A stretch of 54,693 nt of DNA, taken from positions 1 through 54,693 of the forward strand of contig CAJXZK010000002.1 of assembly GCA_913063055.1 (NCBI GenBank). The letters run 5' to 3'. Position 1 is the first letter of the stretch; every line of letters begins with the position of its first letter. Below are positions 15,222 to 23,658 of this stretch, piece by piece. Position numbers and translations under genes: made by a program. The notes beneath the pieces are model-generated. The model was given only the letters and a program-made list of their open reading frames with translations. It had not been told where the DNA came from and did not search any database. The DNA is from an uncultured bacterium. GTDB lineage: Bacteria > Cyanobacteriota > Vampirovibrionia > Obscuribacterales > Obscuribacteraceae.

Positions 15222-15926
15222 TTGCAGCCAAGAAATTTAGAAAGAGCCAGCTCAGAACTAGTTAAAGTTTGCCACTTGGCCTACGAGCGTGGCTATATAT
15301 GCGGCACCGAAGGTAATTTCAGCCTTCGCCTGGATGACCGCACCCTACTGACAACCCCTGCTGGCACCTGCAAAGGATTATTAAGTCCATCTGACCTGGT
15401 ATTAACAAATCTTGACGGCGTCGCTCTCGATTCGCCTCAAAATCAAGGCAAGCGACCCTCAAGCGAACTGAAAATGCACTTGATTGTCTATCAGAAAAGA
15501 GCAGACGTTATGGCCGTAGCCCATACCCACCCGACCACGGCAGTAGCATTTACGGTGGCGGGTAAATCGCTCAACCGCTGTGTGCTACCGGAAGCAATAT
15601 TGACTCTAGGCAAAATTGCTGAAGCACCATATGCAACACCAAGTACCGATGAAGTACCGCAAAGTATCGCTGAGCACCTTGAGCATACTGATACCATCCT
15701 GCTCTCCCATCATGGTGCTCTTACATTTGGCAGCGATATTTTTCAAGCGTTCTACCGATTAGAAACCCTTGAACATCAGGCAAAAACCCTGCTTATCGCG
15801 CAATTACTAGGAGGAGAAAAAACTCTTTCTCAAGGGCAGGTAGAAAAACTTTTTGCCATCTGCCAAATATACGGAATGACACCACCAACAAATAGAGACG
15901 AACTAATAGAGGCTGGCACCAATTGA
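15222..15926 (+). CDS. Class II aldolase/adducin-family protein
   Basis: This 234-residue protein starts at TTG 15222. It matches L-fuculose-1-phosphate-aldolase-type enzymes. GTEGNFSLRL (phosphate-binding Asn), TPAGTCKGLLSPSDLV, Glu82 in SSELKMH (catalytic base position) and the zinc ligands His101 and His103 (AHTHP) plus His163/164 (LLSHHGA) are all present, so it should be active. Zn-dependent class II aldolases cleave a phosphorylated ketose to dihydroxyacetone phosphate and an aldehyde. Family members also include methylthioribulose-1-phosphate dehydratase and ribulose-5-phosphate 4-epimerase, and the substrate cannot be decided here. Its TGA overlaps the TTG of the downstream phosphatase gene (TTGA at 15923-15926). 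The pairing with a sugar-phosphate-type phosphatase suggests a small phosphosugar or methionine-salvage-like pathway. Confidence 0.9.
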   Translation: MQPRNLERASSELVKVCHLAYERGYICGTEGNFSLRLDDRTLLTTPAGTCKGLLSPSDLVLTNLDGVALDSPQNQGKRPSSELKMHLIVYQKRADVMAVAHTHPTTAVAFTVAGKSLNRCVLPEAILTLGKIAEAPYATPSTDEVPQSIAEHLEHTDTILLSHHGALTFGSDIFQAFYRLETLEHQAKTLLIAQLLGGEKTLSQGQVEKLFAICQIYGMTPPTNRDELIEAGTN

Positions 15927-16555
15927 GCGAAGAACTACATCCTCTTGAAGCAATTACATCGCTCTACCTCGTGCGCCACGGCCACACAAGAGCCACTGAA
16001 TTAGGCCTTCTATATAGCGATCCCAAAATAGAAATTAGTGAGAAAGGAATCTCTCAAGCACAAGCAGCGGCAAAATACGTCGCTGCGGTCAAGCCGCAAA
16101 TTTTGCTTTGTGGGGCAGCAGTGCGAGTAACCCAATCGAGCCAGCCCGTAGAACAAGAAACTGGCCTTAAGGCCCAGACTATCAAAGGCTTTGAAGAATG
16201 GCAGGTAGGAGACTGGGAAGGCCGAACTTACCTTGATATTAAGAAAAATGACCCCGATCAGTATCACAGCTGGTGCGCAGACCCAATAGAAAATGCTCCA
16301 CCGAACGGAGAATCTATTGTGCAATTGAGCGAACGCATCAGAGAAAGCCTGATTGAACTGATTGCCAATAGTGAATTTGAGGGCAAGACAATAGCCATGG
16401 TTACCCACTCGGGCATTATTCGCTCAATAATTGTCTATGCACTGGGCATGCCCATTAGAAACTTCTGGCGTCTTTCCATTCCAACCGGCTCTATCACCAG
16501 AATCGACTTCAGCAAAAACTTTGCCACTATGCACTTTATGGCTCACAAGCCCTAA
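15923..16555 (+). CDS. Histidine phosphatase / phosphoglycerate-mutase-like protein
   Basis: This 210-residue protein starts at TTG 15923 and overlaps the aldolase stop by four bases. The phosphohistidine motif is LVRHGHTR (His19). The acid Glu is in GFEEWQVGDWEGRTYLD, and the second catalytic His is in MVTHSGIIRSI. GDWEGRTYLDI and the PPNGESI segment resemble cofactor-independent phosphatases of the PhoE/CobC type rather than glycolytic mutases. It likely removes phosphate from a small phosphoester, perhaps the product of the aldolase. It is cytoplasmic. Its stop is one base from the stop of the convergent Spy-like gene. Confidence 0.9.
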   Translation: MSEELHPLEAITSLYLVRHGHTRATELGLLYSDPKIEISEKGISQAQAAAKYVAAVKPQILLCGAAVRVTQSSQPVEQETGLKAQTIKGFEEWQVGDWEGRTYLDIKKNDPDQYHSWCADPIENAPPNGESIVQLSERIRESLIELIANSEFEGKTIAMVTHSGIIRSIIVYALGMPIRNFWRLSIPTGSITRIDFSKNFATMHFMAHKP

Positions 16556-16556
16556 A

Positions 16557-17126
16557 TTAGGGAGTCTGATTATGAGCGACTGGTTTCATGTTCTGAACCA
16601 ATCTTTGCTTTTGTTCAAAGTCTAATACATTGCGAATTTTGAGAACTAGCTTGGTTCGCTCTGTGCCCATCTCAGCTTGTACTTTGTTGATTTCATCTTG
16701 CTTAGCTAAAGCTGTTTTCTCGTTTGGATCAGGCTGCATCTGCAAGTTACGCATATCTTTGAGCAGATTGGCCATAAGAGCAAGTCGCACACGCTGACCG
16801 TCTTCAAATTCTTTAGCTAGCTGACGAATTTTCTTCTCTTGCTCTCTATCAATGCCAGCTTCACGGTAAATGGCAAGGGGATCATGGCGATTGATCTCTG
16901 AGCCTGGCAAGCTGGGGTGAGTAGACAATCTACCGTCTTTGCCATCAGCAGACTGGCTGCCTCTTAAAGTGTCTCTCTTAGATTCGGCCTTAGATTCGGC
17001 TTTTGCTTCTGCCTTTGATTCTGCTTTAGACTCGGGAGCCTTACCAAGGGGATCGGCCAGAGCTGGCATAGCAGCACAAGAGATAAAAACGGCGAAAACG
17101 ATTGAAGAGATTCTGAAATTGATCAT
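16557..17126 (-). CDS. Periplasmic Spy/CpxP-like helical protein with ESKA repeats
   Basis: This 189-residue protein has a signal peptide (ISSIVFAVFISCAAMPALA) and then a low-complexity run of ESKA/EAKA tetrapeptides. The rest is a helical domain (REAGIDREQEKKIRQLAKEF, ALMANLLKDMRNLQMQPDPN, VLDFEQKQRLVQNM). The end resembles the LTxxQ motif of Spy/CpxP-type periplasmic chaperones, where helical cradles bind unfolded proteins or metals. The similarity is pattern-level only. The repeat region is encoded by a 12-base repeat. It is convergent with the phosphatase gene with one base between stops. Confidence 0.65.
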   Translation of the reverse strand: MINFRISSIVFAVFISCAAMPALADPLGKAPESKAESKAEAKAESKAESKRDTLRGSQSADGKDGRLSTHPSLPGSEINRHDPLAIYREAGIDREQEKKIRQLAKEFEDGQRVRLALMANLLKDMRNLQMQPDPNEKTALAKQDEINKVQAEMGTERTKLVLKIRNVLDFEQKQRLVQNMKPVAHNQTP

Positions 17127-17162
17127 TGATTTACAACTGGTTGGAGAATATCCAGTATAACC

Positions 17163-19946
17163 TCATTCAATTCCAAAATGTATGAAGGGTGCCCAGGCGT
17201 GCACTGGTTGTTTCGCGGCAATTGCTTTTAACTGAGCCTGCCGCAGAGCTTGGGCCACAGAGATTTTACCGGATTGCCAACAGGTATGAAAATCTTGCAT
17301 TAGTTCGGCCGTTGAACGATCGGCTACTTCCCACAAAGACAGCACCAAATTGGGCATGCCTGCATACATGAGCGCTCTGGCTAAACCAAGAATTTCGCCG
17401 CCTTCAGTAACGACATTAACGCCAGTTTGACAAGCGGAAAGAACCAATAGCCGCCCCCGCTCTGTGCGCAGGGCATTACCTTCCAAAATTGAGGCCGCCG
17501 ACAAAATACTGCCATCAGATAAAACCAATCCTGAAGCCATCGGCTCATCGTGATTGAAGATGGCATGGCCGGCAAAGTGCACCACATCAAAATCGCCAAA
17601 CAATTCAGGCAATGATCGTTTCACCTCTTCGTTGGTTAAAAGAGTGCTGGCAGCGCTACTAACACTGCTGCTTTGACCAAGAGAAAGAATTGAATTGGCT
17701 TCTTCCATTGTATAGGCGAGGTCTTCTAAACCGGCCGAAGAGCGCAAACGCGAACTAAAGACCATGCCACCTTCTCTGGTGGCAGAATAATCGCTTATGG
17801 CTGTAACTAAATAACGGGCATCACCACTAACTTCGTCAGTCTCTGACTTACGATTCTGCGCCGAAGCTAAGATGGGAATAAGCGACACAGTCGGTACATA
17901 GGAGACGGCAAAACGCTCGCAGACATAGCCATTTTGATCATGAAGAGCAGAAAACGGCAGATGATAGAGACTGCCATGGGGGATGAGCAATAGCCGCTCA
18001 ATGCCTGGATCAAGCTTCTCTAGTACCGGTCCAAGCAGGCTTTGGTAGAGGCGGCGACAAAGGCTAACAGGTACCTCCCAGCCTTCAGTGGAGCTCATCT
18101 CAAAGAAAGTGGCAATATCTTCGCGAATCAATTCCAGACTTTGCTGGTCCATGACCACATGAGTAGTCAGACCCCCTTTGGCATCGCCATTTTCCTTCTG
18201 CACGCAGGCCACCAGAAGGTAATCTTGAGGGAAGAAAAATTCAATCACACAAGTATCGGCATTGAGCTTATTGGTCTGCCAGAGAGCCTGAATTTCAGTG
18301 TAGTTCAGGGTAGTGGCACTAACTAAATTAGCGTAGTTAGGGTGGCGTCGACGCAGTTGATTGAGAACCTCTCGCCATTCGAGATAGAGCTTGCGCGTGT
18401 CTTCTTGGGGAGCAGCTGAACCGCGCAATCTGGCAGCGCTAGAACCACTAGAATCACCGTCGCTATCGTGTTCGTCATCATTAGCCGAAGCAGGGTTTGA
18501 ATAATCAGGATCATGGCCGTGGAAAAATTGTCTTTCTAGATGGGCAATTTGAGCACGCAAATCGGCTTCGCGACTAATCAACTCTTTAATGCCGCGAGTA
18601 AGCCCAGATGAGTCTTCATCTTCTACGAGTTGATTGACATCAATGGGCGAATTACTGAGCAAATCTAGTAGTGCTCGAGACTTAGCCCTGCCCACATACT
18701 CAAGGGCTTCGACCCGTTTATTCAACTGTAGACAAGTCGACACCATGTCGCGATAAAGCTCCTGACCGCGATTAGCAAAGCTGGTTTTGAGATCATCGGC
18801 TTTAATCATGCCGCGTTGCTCATCAAACAATTCGATGGCCTGGCGGAAATATTCAAAAGCAGGTGCAAGCTGACCACTCGCAGCTTTAAGCTTGCCTAAA
18901 TTACCAAGATAAATGCGCTCACCAAGACGATCATTGATAGAGCGACTGAGGGCCAGGGCCTCGCTATAAAGCTGATCAGCCCTCGCAAAATCAGAGAGTT
19001 CTTTGTAGCAGTCACCAAGACTATCAAGGTGAGCAGCCGCAGTAGCTTGATCATCAAGCTCCCGGGCAACAAACAAGGCCTTTTCTAATAGCGCAATGGC
19101 CTCTTCGCACTTATTTAAGCGCGCTAAAGAGACACCCTGATTACCGAGCCAGATACCCTCACGACGACGGTCCTGCACCTTCGCAGCAAGAATCTGCGCT
19201 TCTTTGTATAGAGCCAGGGCTTGCTCAAAACTTGATTGCTCAAAGCGAATATTACCTTCTGAGCCACGGCAAATCGACATAGTCAGAGCATCTTCAATCA
19301 TCTCAGCTTCTAAGTATGCTCGCCGATAGTAATTAATTGCTTGTTCAAACTGACCGAGTTCGCTCAAGGCTAAACCTAGGCTACCCAGCCAGACACTCTT
19401 CTCGCCTGAGTCGGTGTGCGCAGCCAGCTCTAGAGCCGTATTGAACCAATCAGTAGCAGCCTCTAGATGACAGCGAGTCATAGTCACCGACCCTAAATTA
19501 CCAGCAGCAAGCTCCATCGATGGTCGATCTTGCAGAAATGATGCCGTATTGTAGGCCAGTTCAAATTGCCCCTGGGCCGCAGTGAAATCGCCATTAGCAG
19601 TCAACTGTTCTGCCAAAAATAGCCGCGCCTGAAGCTCACATTCAAGCATATTAGTCTGACGACATAACTCAATGGCCTGATTAAGATGACCAATTGACGA
19701 AGTATGCTCACCCATCATGCGTTCTGTTTGACCAAGATAAGTCAGTACTACTGCTTGCGATTTTTCGGCGTAAGCCGTCTTGGCGCTTAATTCAAGAGCC
19801 TTCAGCAAAAGCACTTTAGCCTCGCTCGAATCTCCATGCACGAGCTTGTCATAGGCAAAAGTCGATAACTCTTCAATTTCTTTGAGAGTAGCTTCACTGG
19901 CAACATGTCGGCCGCGACGTTTTTTCTCGCGGTGTGGGTCAGTCAT
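17163..19946 (-). CDS. TPR-CHAT caspase-like protease
   Basis: The ATG at 19946 has GAGG 5 bases upstream and gives 927 residues; the longer frame to 20021 lacks a site. Residues ~10-400 hold about nine TPRs (for example LGSLGLALSELGQFEQAINY and LGNQGVSLARLNKCEEAIAL). A coiled, acidic linker follows at ~430-545. The C-terminal CHAT domain (~600-927) is complete, with catalytic His794 in HFAGHA and Cys839 in LSACQTG, followed by GEILGLARALMYAGMPNLVLSLWEV and the ALRQAQL helix. TPR-CHAT proteins are separase/caspase-like Cys-His proteases. In characterised systems the TPR part senses a partner and the protease cleaves a substrate such as a gasdermin or Csx30. No such substrate is adjacent. It is cytoplasmic, with no signal peptide. 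The low-complexity exported gene lies upstream on the same strand, 152 bases away. Confidence 0.92.
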   Translation of the reverse strand: MTDPHREKKRRGRHVASEATLKEIEELSTFAYDKLVHGDSSEAKVLLLKALELSAKTAYAEKSQAVVLTYLGQTERMMGEHTSSIGHLNQAIELCRQTNMLECELQARLFLAEQLTANGDFTAAQGQFELAYNTASFLQDRPSMELAAGNLGSVTMTRCHLEAATDWFNTALELAAHTDSGEKSVWLGSLGLALSELGQFEQAINYYRRAYLEAEMIEDALTMSICRGSEGNIRFEQSSFEQALALYKEAQILAAKVQDRRREGIWLGNQGVSLARLNKCEEAIALLEKALFVARELDDQATAAAHLDSLGDCYKELSDFARADQLYSEALALSRSINDRLGERIYLGNLGKLKAASGQLAPAFEYFRQAIELFDEQRGMIKADDLKTSFANRGQELYRDMVSTCLQLNKRVEALEYVGRAKSRALLDLLSNSPIDVNQLVEDEDSSGLTRGIKELISREADLRAQIAHLERQFFHGHDPDYSNPASANDDEHDSDGDSSGSSAARLRGSAAPQEDTRKLYLEWREVLNQLRRRHPNYANLVSATTLNYTEIQALWQTNKLNADTCVIEFFFPQDYLLVACVQKENGDAKGGLTTHVVMDQQSLELIREDIATFFEMSSTEGWEVPVSLCRRLYQSLLGPVLEKLDPGIERLLLIPHGSLYHLPFSALHDQNGYVCERFAVSYVPTVSLIPILASAQNRKSETDEVSGDARYLVTAISDYSATREGGMVFSSRLRSSAGLEDLAYTMEEANSILSLGQSSSVSSAASTLLTNEEVKRSLPELFGDFDVVHFAGHAIFNHDEPMASGLVLSDGSILSAASILEGNALRTERGRLLVLSACQTGVNVVTEGGEILGLARALMYAGMPNLVLSLWEVADRSTAELMQDFHTCWQSGKISVAQALRQAQLKAIAAKQPVHAWAPFIHFGIE

Positions 19947-20098
19947 CGAAACCTCGACAGAAGTGCTTTGGCATAAAAGCCAACAGGTAGACCTATTGTA
20001 CTTGTTCAAATATATATCCACGAAAGGATTTTTCTGGACAGCACAAAAGCAAAAGAGGCGCAGAGCACCTCTTTAATTGATTGCAAGTATTCAGCAGC

Positions 20099-21304
20099 TT
20101 AGAGGGCTGGTGAGTGATAGGTGCCATATGTAGCAACATACGGAGCGGCTACCACTGGAGCAACTTTCTTCACTGCAGCCGCTATTTTAGGAGCAACTCT
20201 GCGGCTGGCCTTGTAGGTCATTGGCGCATAAGACTTGAAAGCAGCGCTACTAGTTGTGGTTTTGCCAGCAGCTGAACCGGAAGCTAAATAGGTATGGAAA
20301 CCAGAAGGCTGGAGATTACCGCCGCGGCCATGGGCCACAGGAGTCTGACCTTGACGCCACGAGCCAAAGTAACTAGGGGTCATGGCTGGTTGCGGACGAC
20401 CAGCATGGCTAACAGCAGTGGCTGGTGCAGTTTTGGCTGTACTGCCCATCAATTGCTTCAATGAGGCTTCAGGAATCAAGCTGAGCGGGAATGGAGCAGG
20501 ACCAGCGCTGCCACTGGAAGCCTGGGAGTGTTGGCTAGCAGCAAAGTCTTGAGCCAGGCTGGCCATTTCAGCATCGTTCTCAGCACTAGCATTGGAGTTG
20601 CCAGCAGCACGAGCCATTTGAGTCCATTCTGCTTCACTAGGAGCATTTTGATTTCTGCCTGGTTGAGCGTTGACATTGGCCACTGCTTGCTGAGCGCAAG
20701 GGAAACCAACTTGACCAGGGGTCGCAGGTGATTGACCCGGCAAGGAACGAGCGGCATGCTTACGCTGGAAACCAGCAACCAAGTCAGCGGCTTGACGCAT
20801 GCGGCTGCGATTGGCACTGTTCTGAGTGGCTTGTGAAGGTTGAGCGTAGGCAGTGTTGCCATAGGCGGAATCATAAGAGTTATTGGTTTGTGGCGCAAAA
20901 GTCGACTCATTGATTGAACCCGACAAGTTGGCTTGAGCACTGCTGTCTAATTGCGGCATCTGAGCTTGCAATTGCGAACGGCTAGGCAACTTACGACCAG
21001 GAACGAAAGGCCGCAGCTTTGTGGCACCAGCAACCGGTGTCATAGCTAGGCGTGAATTAACAGCTTGGGGCTCAGAGAAACTAGCTGAGCTGAGACTGCG
21101 TCTAATGGGAAGGCGCTTGGAGGCAAGCACAGGGGCTGATTGAAAATCACCAGATAGCGAACGGGCTGTGGCTTTGTCACCGACAGCAGCCTTAAGGAAG
21201 CTGGCAGTTCCGCTCATATTGTCACTAGCCATCGCCTGAGGGGCGAGCACTAGAGGAATCGAAGCTGCAACGTTGACGCCTACTAGAAATGCATGGGATT
21301 TCAT
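20099..21304 (-). CDS. Exported low-complexity Ala/Ser/Gln-rich protein
   Basis: This 401-residue protein has a signal peptide (FLVGVNVAASIPLVLAPQAMAS). The rest is low-complexity, rich in Ala, Ser, Gln and Pro, with many Arg/Lys and few acidic residues. I see no domain. Features are SQLQAQMPQLDSSAQANLSG, a central Arg-rich helix (RMRQAADLVAGFQRKHAARS) and a C-terminal Ala/Val/Lys segment (VAPKIAAAVKKVAPVVAAPY) followed by GTYHSPAL. Such composition suits a surface, matrix or nucleic-acid-binding exported protein. The frame keeps coding character throughout, with no stop in 1.2 kb. The region 21305-21478 contains no supported gene. Confidence 0.65.
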   Translation of the reverse strand: MKSHAFLVGVNVAASIPLVLAPQAMASDNMSGTASFLKAAVGDKATARSLSGDFQSAPVLASKRLPIRRSLSSASFSEPQAVNSRLAMTPVAGATKLRPFVPGRKLPSRSQLQAQMPQLDSSAQANLSGSINESTFAPQTNNSYDSAYGNTAYAQPSQATQNSANRSRMRQAADLVAGFQRKHAARSLPGQSPATPGQVGFPCAQQAVANVNAQPGRNQNAPSEAEWTQMARAAGNSNASAENDAEMASLAQDFAASQHSQASSGSAGPAPFPLSLIPEASLKQLMGSTAKTAPATAVSHAGRPQPAMTPSYFGSWRQGQTPVAHGRGGNLQPSGFHTYLASGSAAGKTTTSSAAFKSYAPMTYKASRRVAPKIAAAVKKVAPVVAAPYVATYGTYHSPAL

Positions 21305-21478
21305 CTGTTACCTGTTCCGCCAAAGAAAAGTGTTTGCCAAGGACATTGCCTACTGCCTTAGTCTATGAAATGGCTCAGAACATGTCACTGGGAAGAATAC
21401 GCAAGGGCAAACGACAAATGGCCATTTGACTTATGCCAGTGGGAGAATTCCCATGAAATAGAAGATTAAATAGTTGGT

Positions 21479-22210
21479 TTAATCCCAGACTAGACGGTAG
21501 CCCACGCCACGCACGGTAAGAATATGCTTGGGTTGGCTGGGATTAGCCTCTAGTTTTTCCCGCAAATATCTAATGTGCACATCCACGGTACGACTCTCGC
21601 CAAGGAAATCAGAGCCCCAGACTTGAGCAAAGAGCTGATCACGGGAGAATACGCGGTTTGGCTGCCTGGCCATGGCAAAGAGCAATTCGAATTCTTTAAA
21701 AGTCAACTCAATTGGTTTGTCACCGACAAGAACAGTACGACTATCAGTATCGATGAATAGATCACCCAGACGAATGCCCTTGGTTACTTCTTGCACCTGC
21801 GGTGCTTCACGCAGATGCGCCTTAACCCGGGCCACCAGCTCACGCAAGCGCACAGGCTTAGCGATATAGTCGTTGGCACCAAGCTCTAGACCAACGACCG
21901 TGTCAATTTCTGAGGTCCGAGCGGTCAACATTAAAATCGGAGTGCGCTTATCAAAAGCCCTGACCCGGCGGCACACTTCGTAACCATCGAGCCCTGGCAT
22001 CATTAAATCGAGAATAACCAAATCTGGCTTTTCATGCTCAAACAGCTGAATGGCCTTGATGCCATCATGGGCAAGCAGCGTAGCAAAGCCTTCCTGATTC
22101 AGAACATACTGAATACTGGTGGCGATATCTACTTCATCATCAACTATTAGCAGTTTCTTCAAGGGACAATTCTTCGAGGGGGACAACAGGGAAATTGTTG
22201 GAGCCTTCAT
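21479..22210 (-). CDS. OmpR/PhoB-family response regulator
   Basis: This 243-residue protein has a receiver domain (acidic pair Asp24/Asp25 in LLIVDDEVD, phosphoacceptor Asp68 in LVILDLMMPG, Thr/Ala switch MLTARTS, Lys in YIAKPVRL). A winged-helix output domain follows (ELTFKEFELLFAMARQPNRV, SRTVDVHIRYLREKLE, TVRGVGYRL). It should bind direct-repeat operators as a dimer once phosphorylated. The receiver begins at about residue 17, and a TTG at 22162 (LKKLLIVDDE) is an alternative start. That would also lengthen the 29-base gap to the divergent SpoIID gene to about 77 bases. No kinase is adjacent, so it is an orphan regulator. The sequence is close in style to cyanobacterial RpaA/RpaB-type regulators, but I would not assign a name. 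Confidence 0.95.
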   Translation of the reverse strand: MKAPTISLLSPSKNCPLKKLLIVDDEVDIATSIQYVLNQEGFATLLAHDGIKAIQLFEHEKPDLVILDLMMPGLDGYEVCRRVRAFDKRTPILMLTARTSEIDTVVGLELGANDYIAKPVRLRELVARVKAHLREAPQVQEVTKGIRLGDLFIDTDSRTVLVGDKPIELTFKEFELLFAMARQPNRVFSRDQLFAQVWGSDFLGESRTVDVHIRYLREKLEANPSQPKHILTVRGVGYRLVWD

Positions 22211-22239
22211 AGTATCATCGTCGTATTATCCTCAGCGTA

Positions 22240-23625
22240 TTGACTTCAGCGGTATCTCACTTGAAGCCCCAGAAATATAATCACCTTAACAACCGTCTTG
22301 GCCACTCTGGGTGGAAGAAACTGAGATGGGCTCTTAGCTTTGTTGCAATTGCCTCGGCATGTTTTTTAAACTCTAACAACCTTAATGTCGGCGCAGATGC
22401 AAAGAGCAGCAAGGCTGAATTAATTCCCAACTTCATGCCTTACCCACCAATGGCCCACGCCGTGCGCATTGGTTTAAGCACCAAGAATCACTCAATCAGG
22501 GTGGCAATCTGGCAAGCCGGTGCAGTCTTCGTCAACGGCACACCAATATTTGCCCTTGAGCCGCGCATGGTCTACACCATCACCCCAGGCAAAATTACAG
22601 AACTAGGAACTGGTCGCAGTTGTGCTCTACCTTTTGATCAGCGCTGCCATATTTCGGCCCCAGATTACAGGGTCTGGACAGTAAATAGATGGTGGCGCGG
22701 CTGTCTAGAAATAATCAATATGCCTACTTATGTTACAGCCGTTAATCTGCTTGACTTAGAGCAATATCTCATGGGAGTAGTGCCGTCTGAAATGCCCTCT
22801 AGCTGGGCCCCAGAAGCCCTAAAATGCCAGGCCGTAGCTGCGCGCAGCTATGCCTATGCCCACATGGGCAAAGGCTCAAAATGGAAGAGCGAGGGCTTTG
22901 ACATGGTGCCCGATGTTCGCGACCAAGCTTACAAGGGCCTAGCCGCTGAGGCAGACTCAACCTGCCGAGCAGTGATGCAAACCCAAGGTTTGATTCTAAA
23001 AAATGCCGACAAGGTCAAACCAGGATTTTACCGGGCCTGGGTAGGCGATGACATGGAAAATCTCAACATCAAAAAAGGTGTGGTATCACAGAGTTATCTG
23101 GAAAAAATCACTGGTATCAAAGGCATTGTTGGCGTCACAGTGAAGCGCTGGGATGCTGTAGGCAACGCTACGCACATTCAAGTTATGGGCGTCAAAAATA
23201 GCCGCGAAGTAGACGGAATTTTACTGGCTCGCATGCTTAATTTTGCTACTGCCGGTATTCTTGACGTACACGACGAAGGTGCCAACTGGGTTTTCACCTA
23301 CCGCGGCCCCGGCAATGGTGCCCGCGGTCTGAGCCAACATGGGGCCAATATGTTTGCCAAACGCGGCTGGACTTTTGATCGAATTTTACAACAATACTAT
23401 CAAGACGTAGACGGCAAGCTGCAACTTGGTTTTATCGACAATGCTGGATATCAAATGTATGCAGCACCTAGACCCCAGATCGTGAAAAAAGCTCCGACCA
23501 AAACGGTCTACTCAAAAGGCTTGATCGAGCAAGAAAAACGCACTGACGAAAAACGTACGGAAGAAAAACGCGCCGAAGAAAAAAGTACTGAAGACAAAAC
23601 CAGTACAGAGGCTCTAACAAGATAA
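22240..23625 (+). CDS. SpoIID/LytB-domain exported protein
   Basis: This 461-residue protein probably starts at TTG 22240 or TTG 22261; no ATG precedes the signal segment (WALSFVAIASACFL). The SpoIID/LytB domain is clear: LEQYLMGVVPSEMPSSWAPEALKCQAVAARSYAYAH in the middle and GARGLSQHGANMFAKRGW with ILQQYYQDV near the end. In SpoIID this fold is a lytic transglycosylase acting on stripped glycan strands. Non-sporulating bacteria, including cyanobacteria, carry homologues that act in the wall or amidase regulation. The last 45 residues are a charged tail of five-residue EKR(T/A)(D/E) repeats. It is divergent from the OmpR-type regulator, which is a reasonable candidate to control it. Confidence 0.9.
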   Translation: MTSAVSHLKPQKYNHLNNRLGHSGWKKLRWALSFVAIASACFLNSNNLNVGADAKSSKAELIPNFMPYPPMAHAVRIGLSTKNHSIRVAIWQAGAVFVNGTPIFALEPRMVYTITPGKITELGTGRSCALPFDQRCHISAPDYRVWTVNRWWRGCLEIINMPTYVTAVNLLDLEQYLMGVVPSEMPSSWAPEALKCQAVAARSYAYAHMGKGSKWKSEGFDMVPDVRDQAYKGLAAEADSTCRAVMQTQGLILKNADKVKPGFYRAWVGDDMENLNIKKGVVSQSYLEKITGIKGIVGVTVKRWDAVGNATHIQVMGVKNSREVDGILLARMLNFATAGILDVHDEGANWVFTYRGPGNGARGLSQHGANMFAKRGWTFDRILQQYYQDVDGKLQLGFIDNAGYQMYAAPRPQIVKKAPTKTVYSKGLIEQEKRTDEKRTEEKRAEEKSTEDKTSTEALTR

Positions 23626-23658
23626 CTGTCAGGCAAGTGATTGCCAGCGACTATTTGC

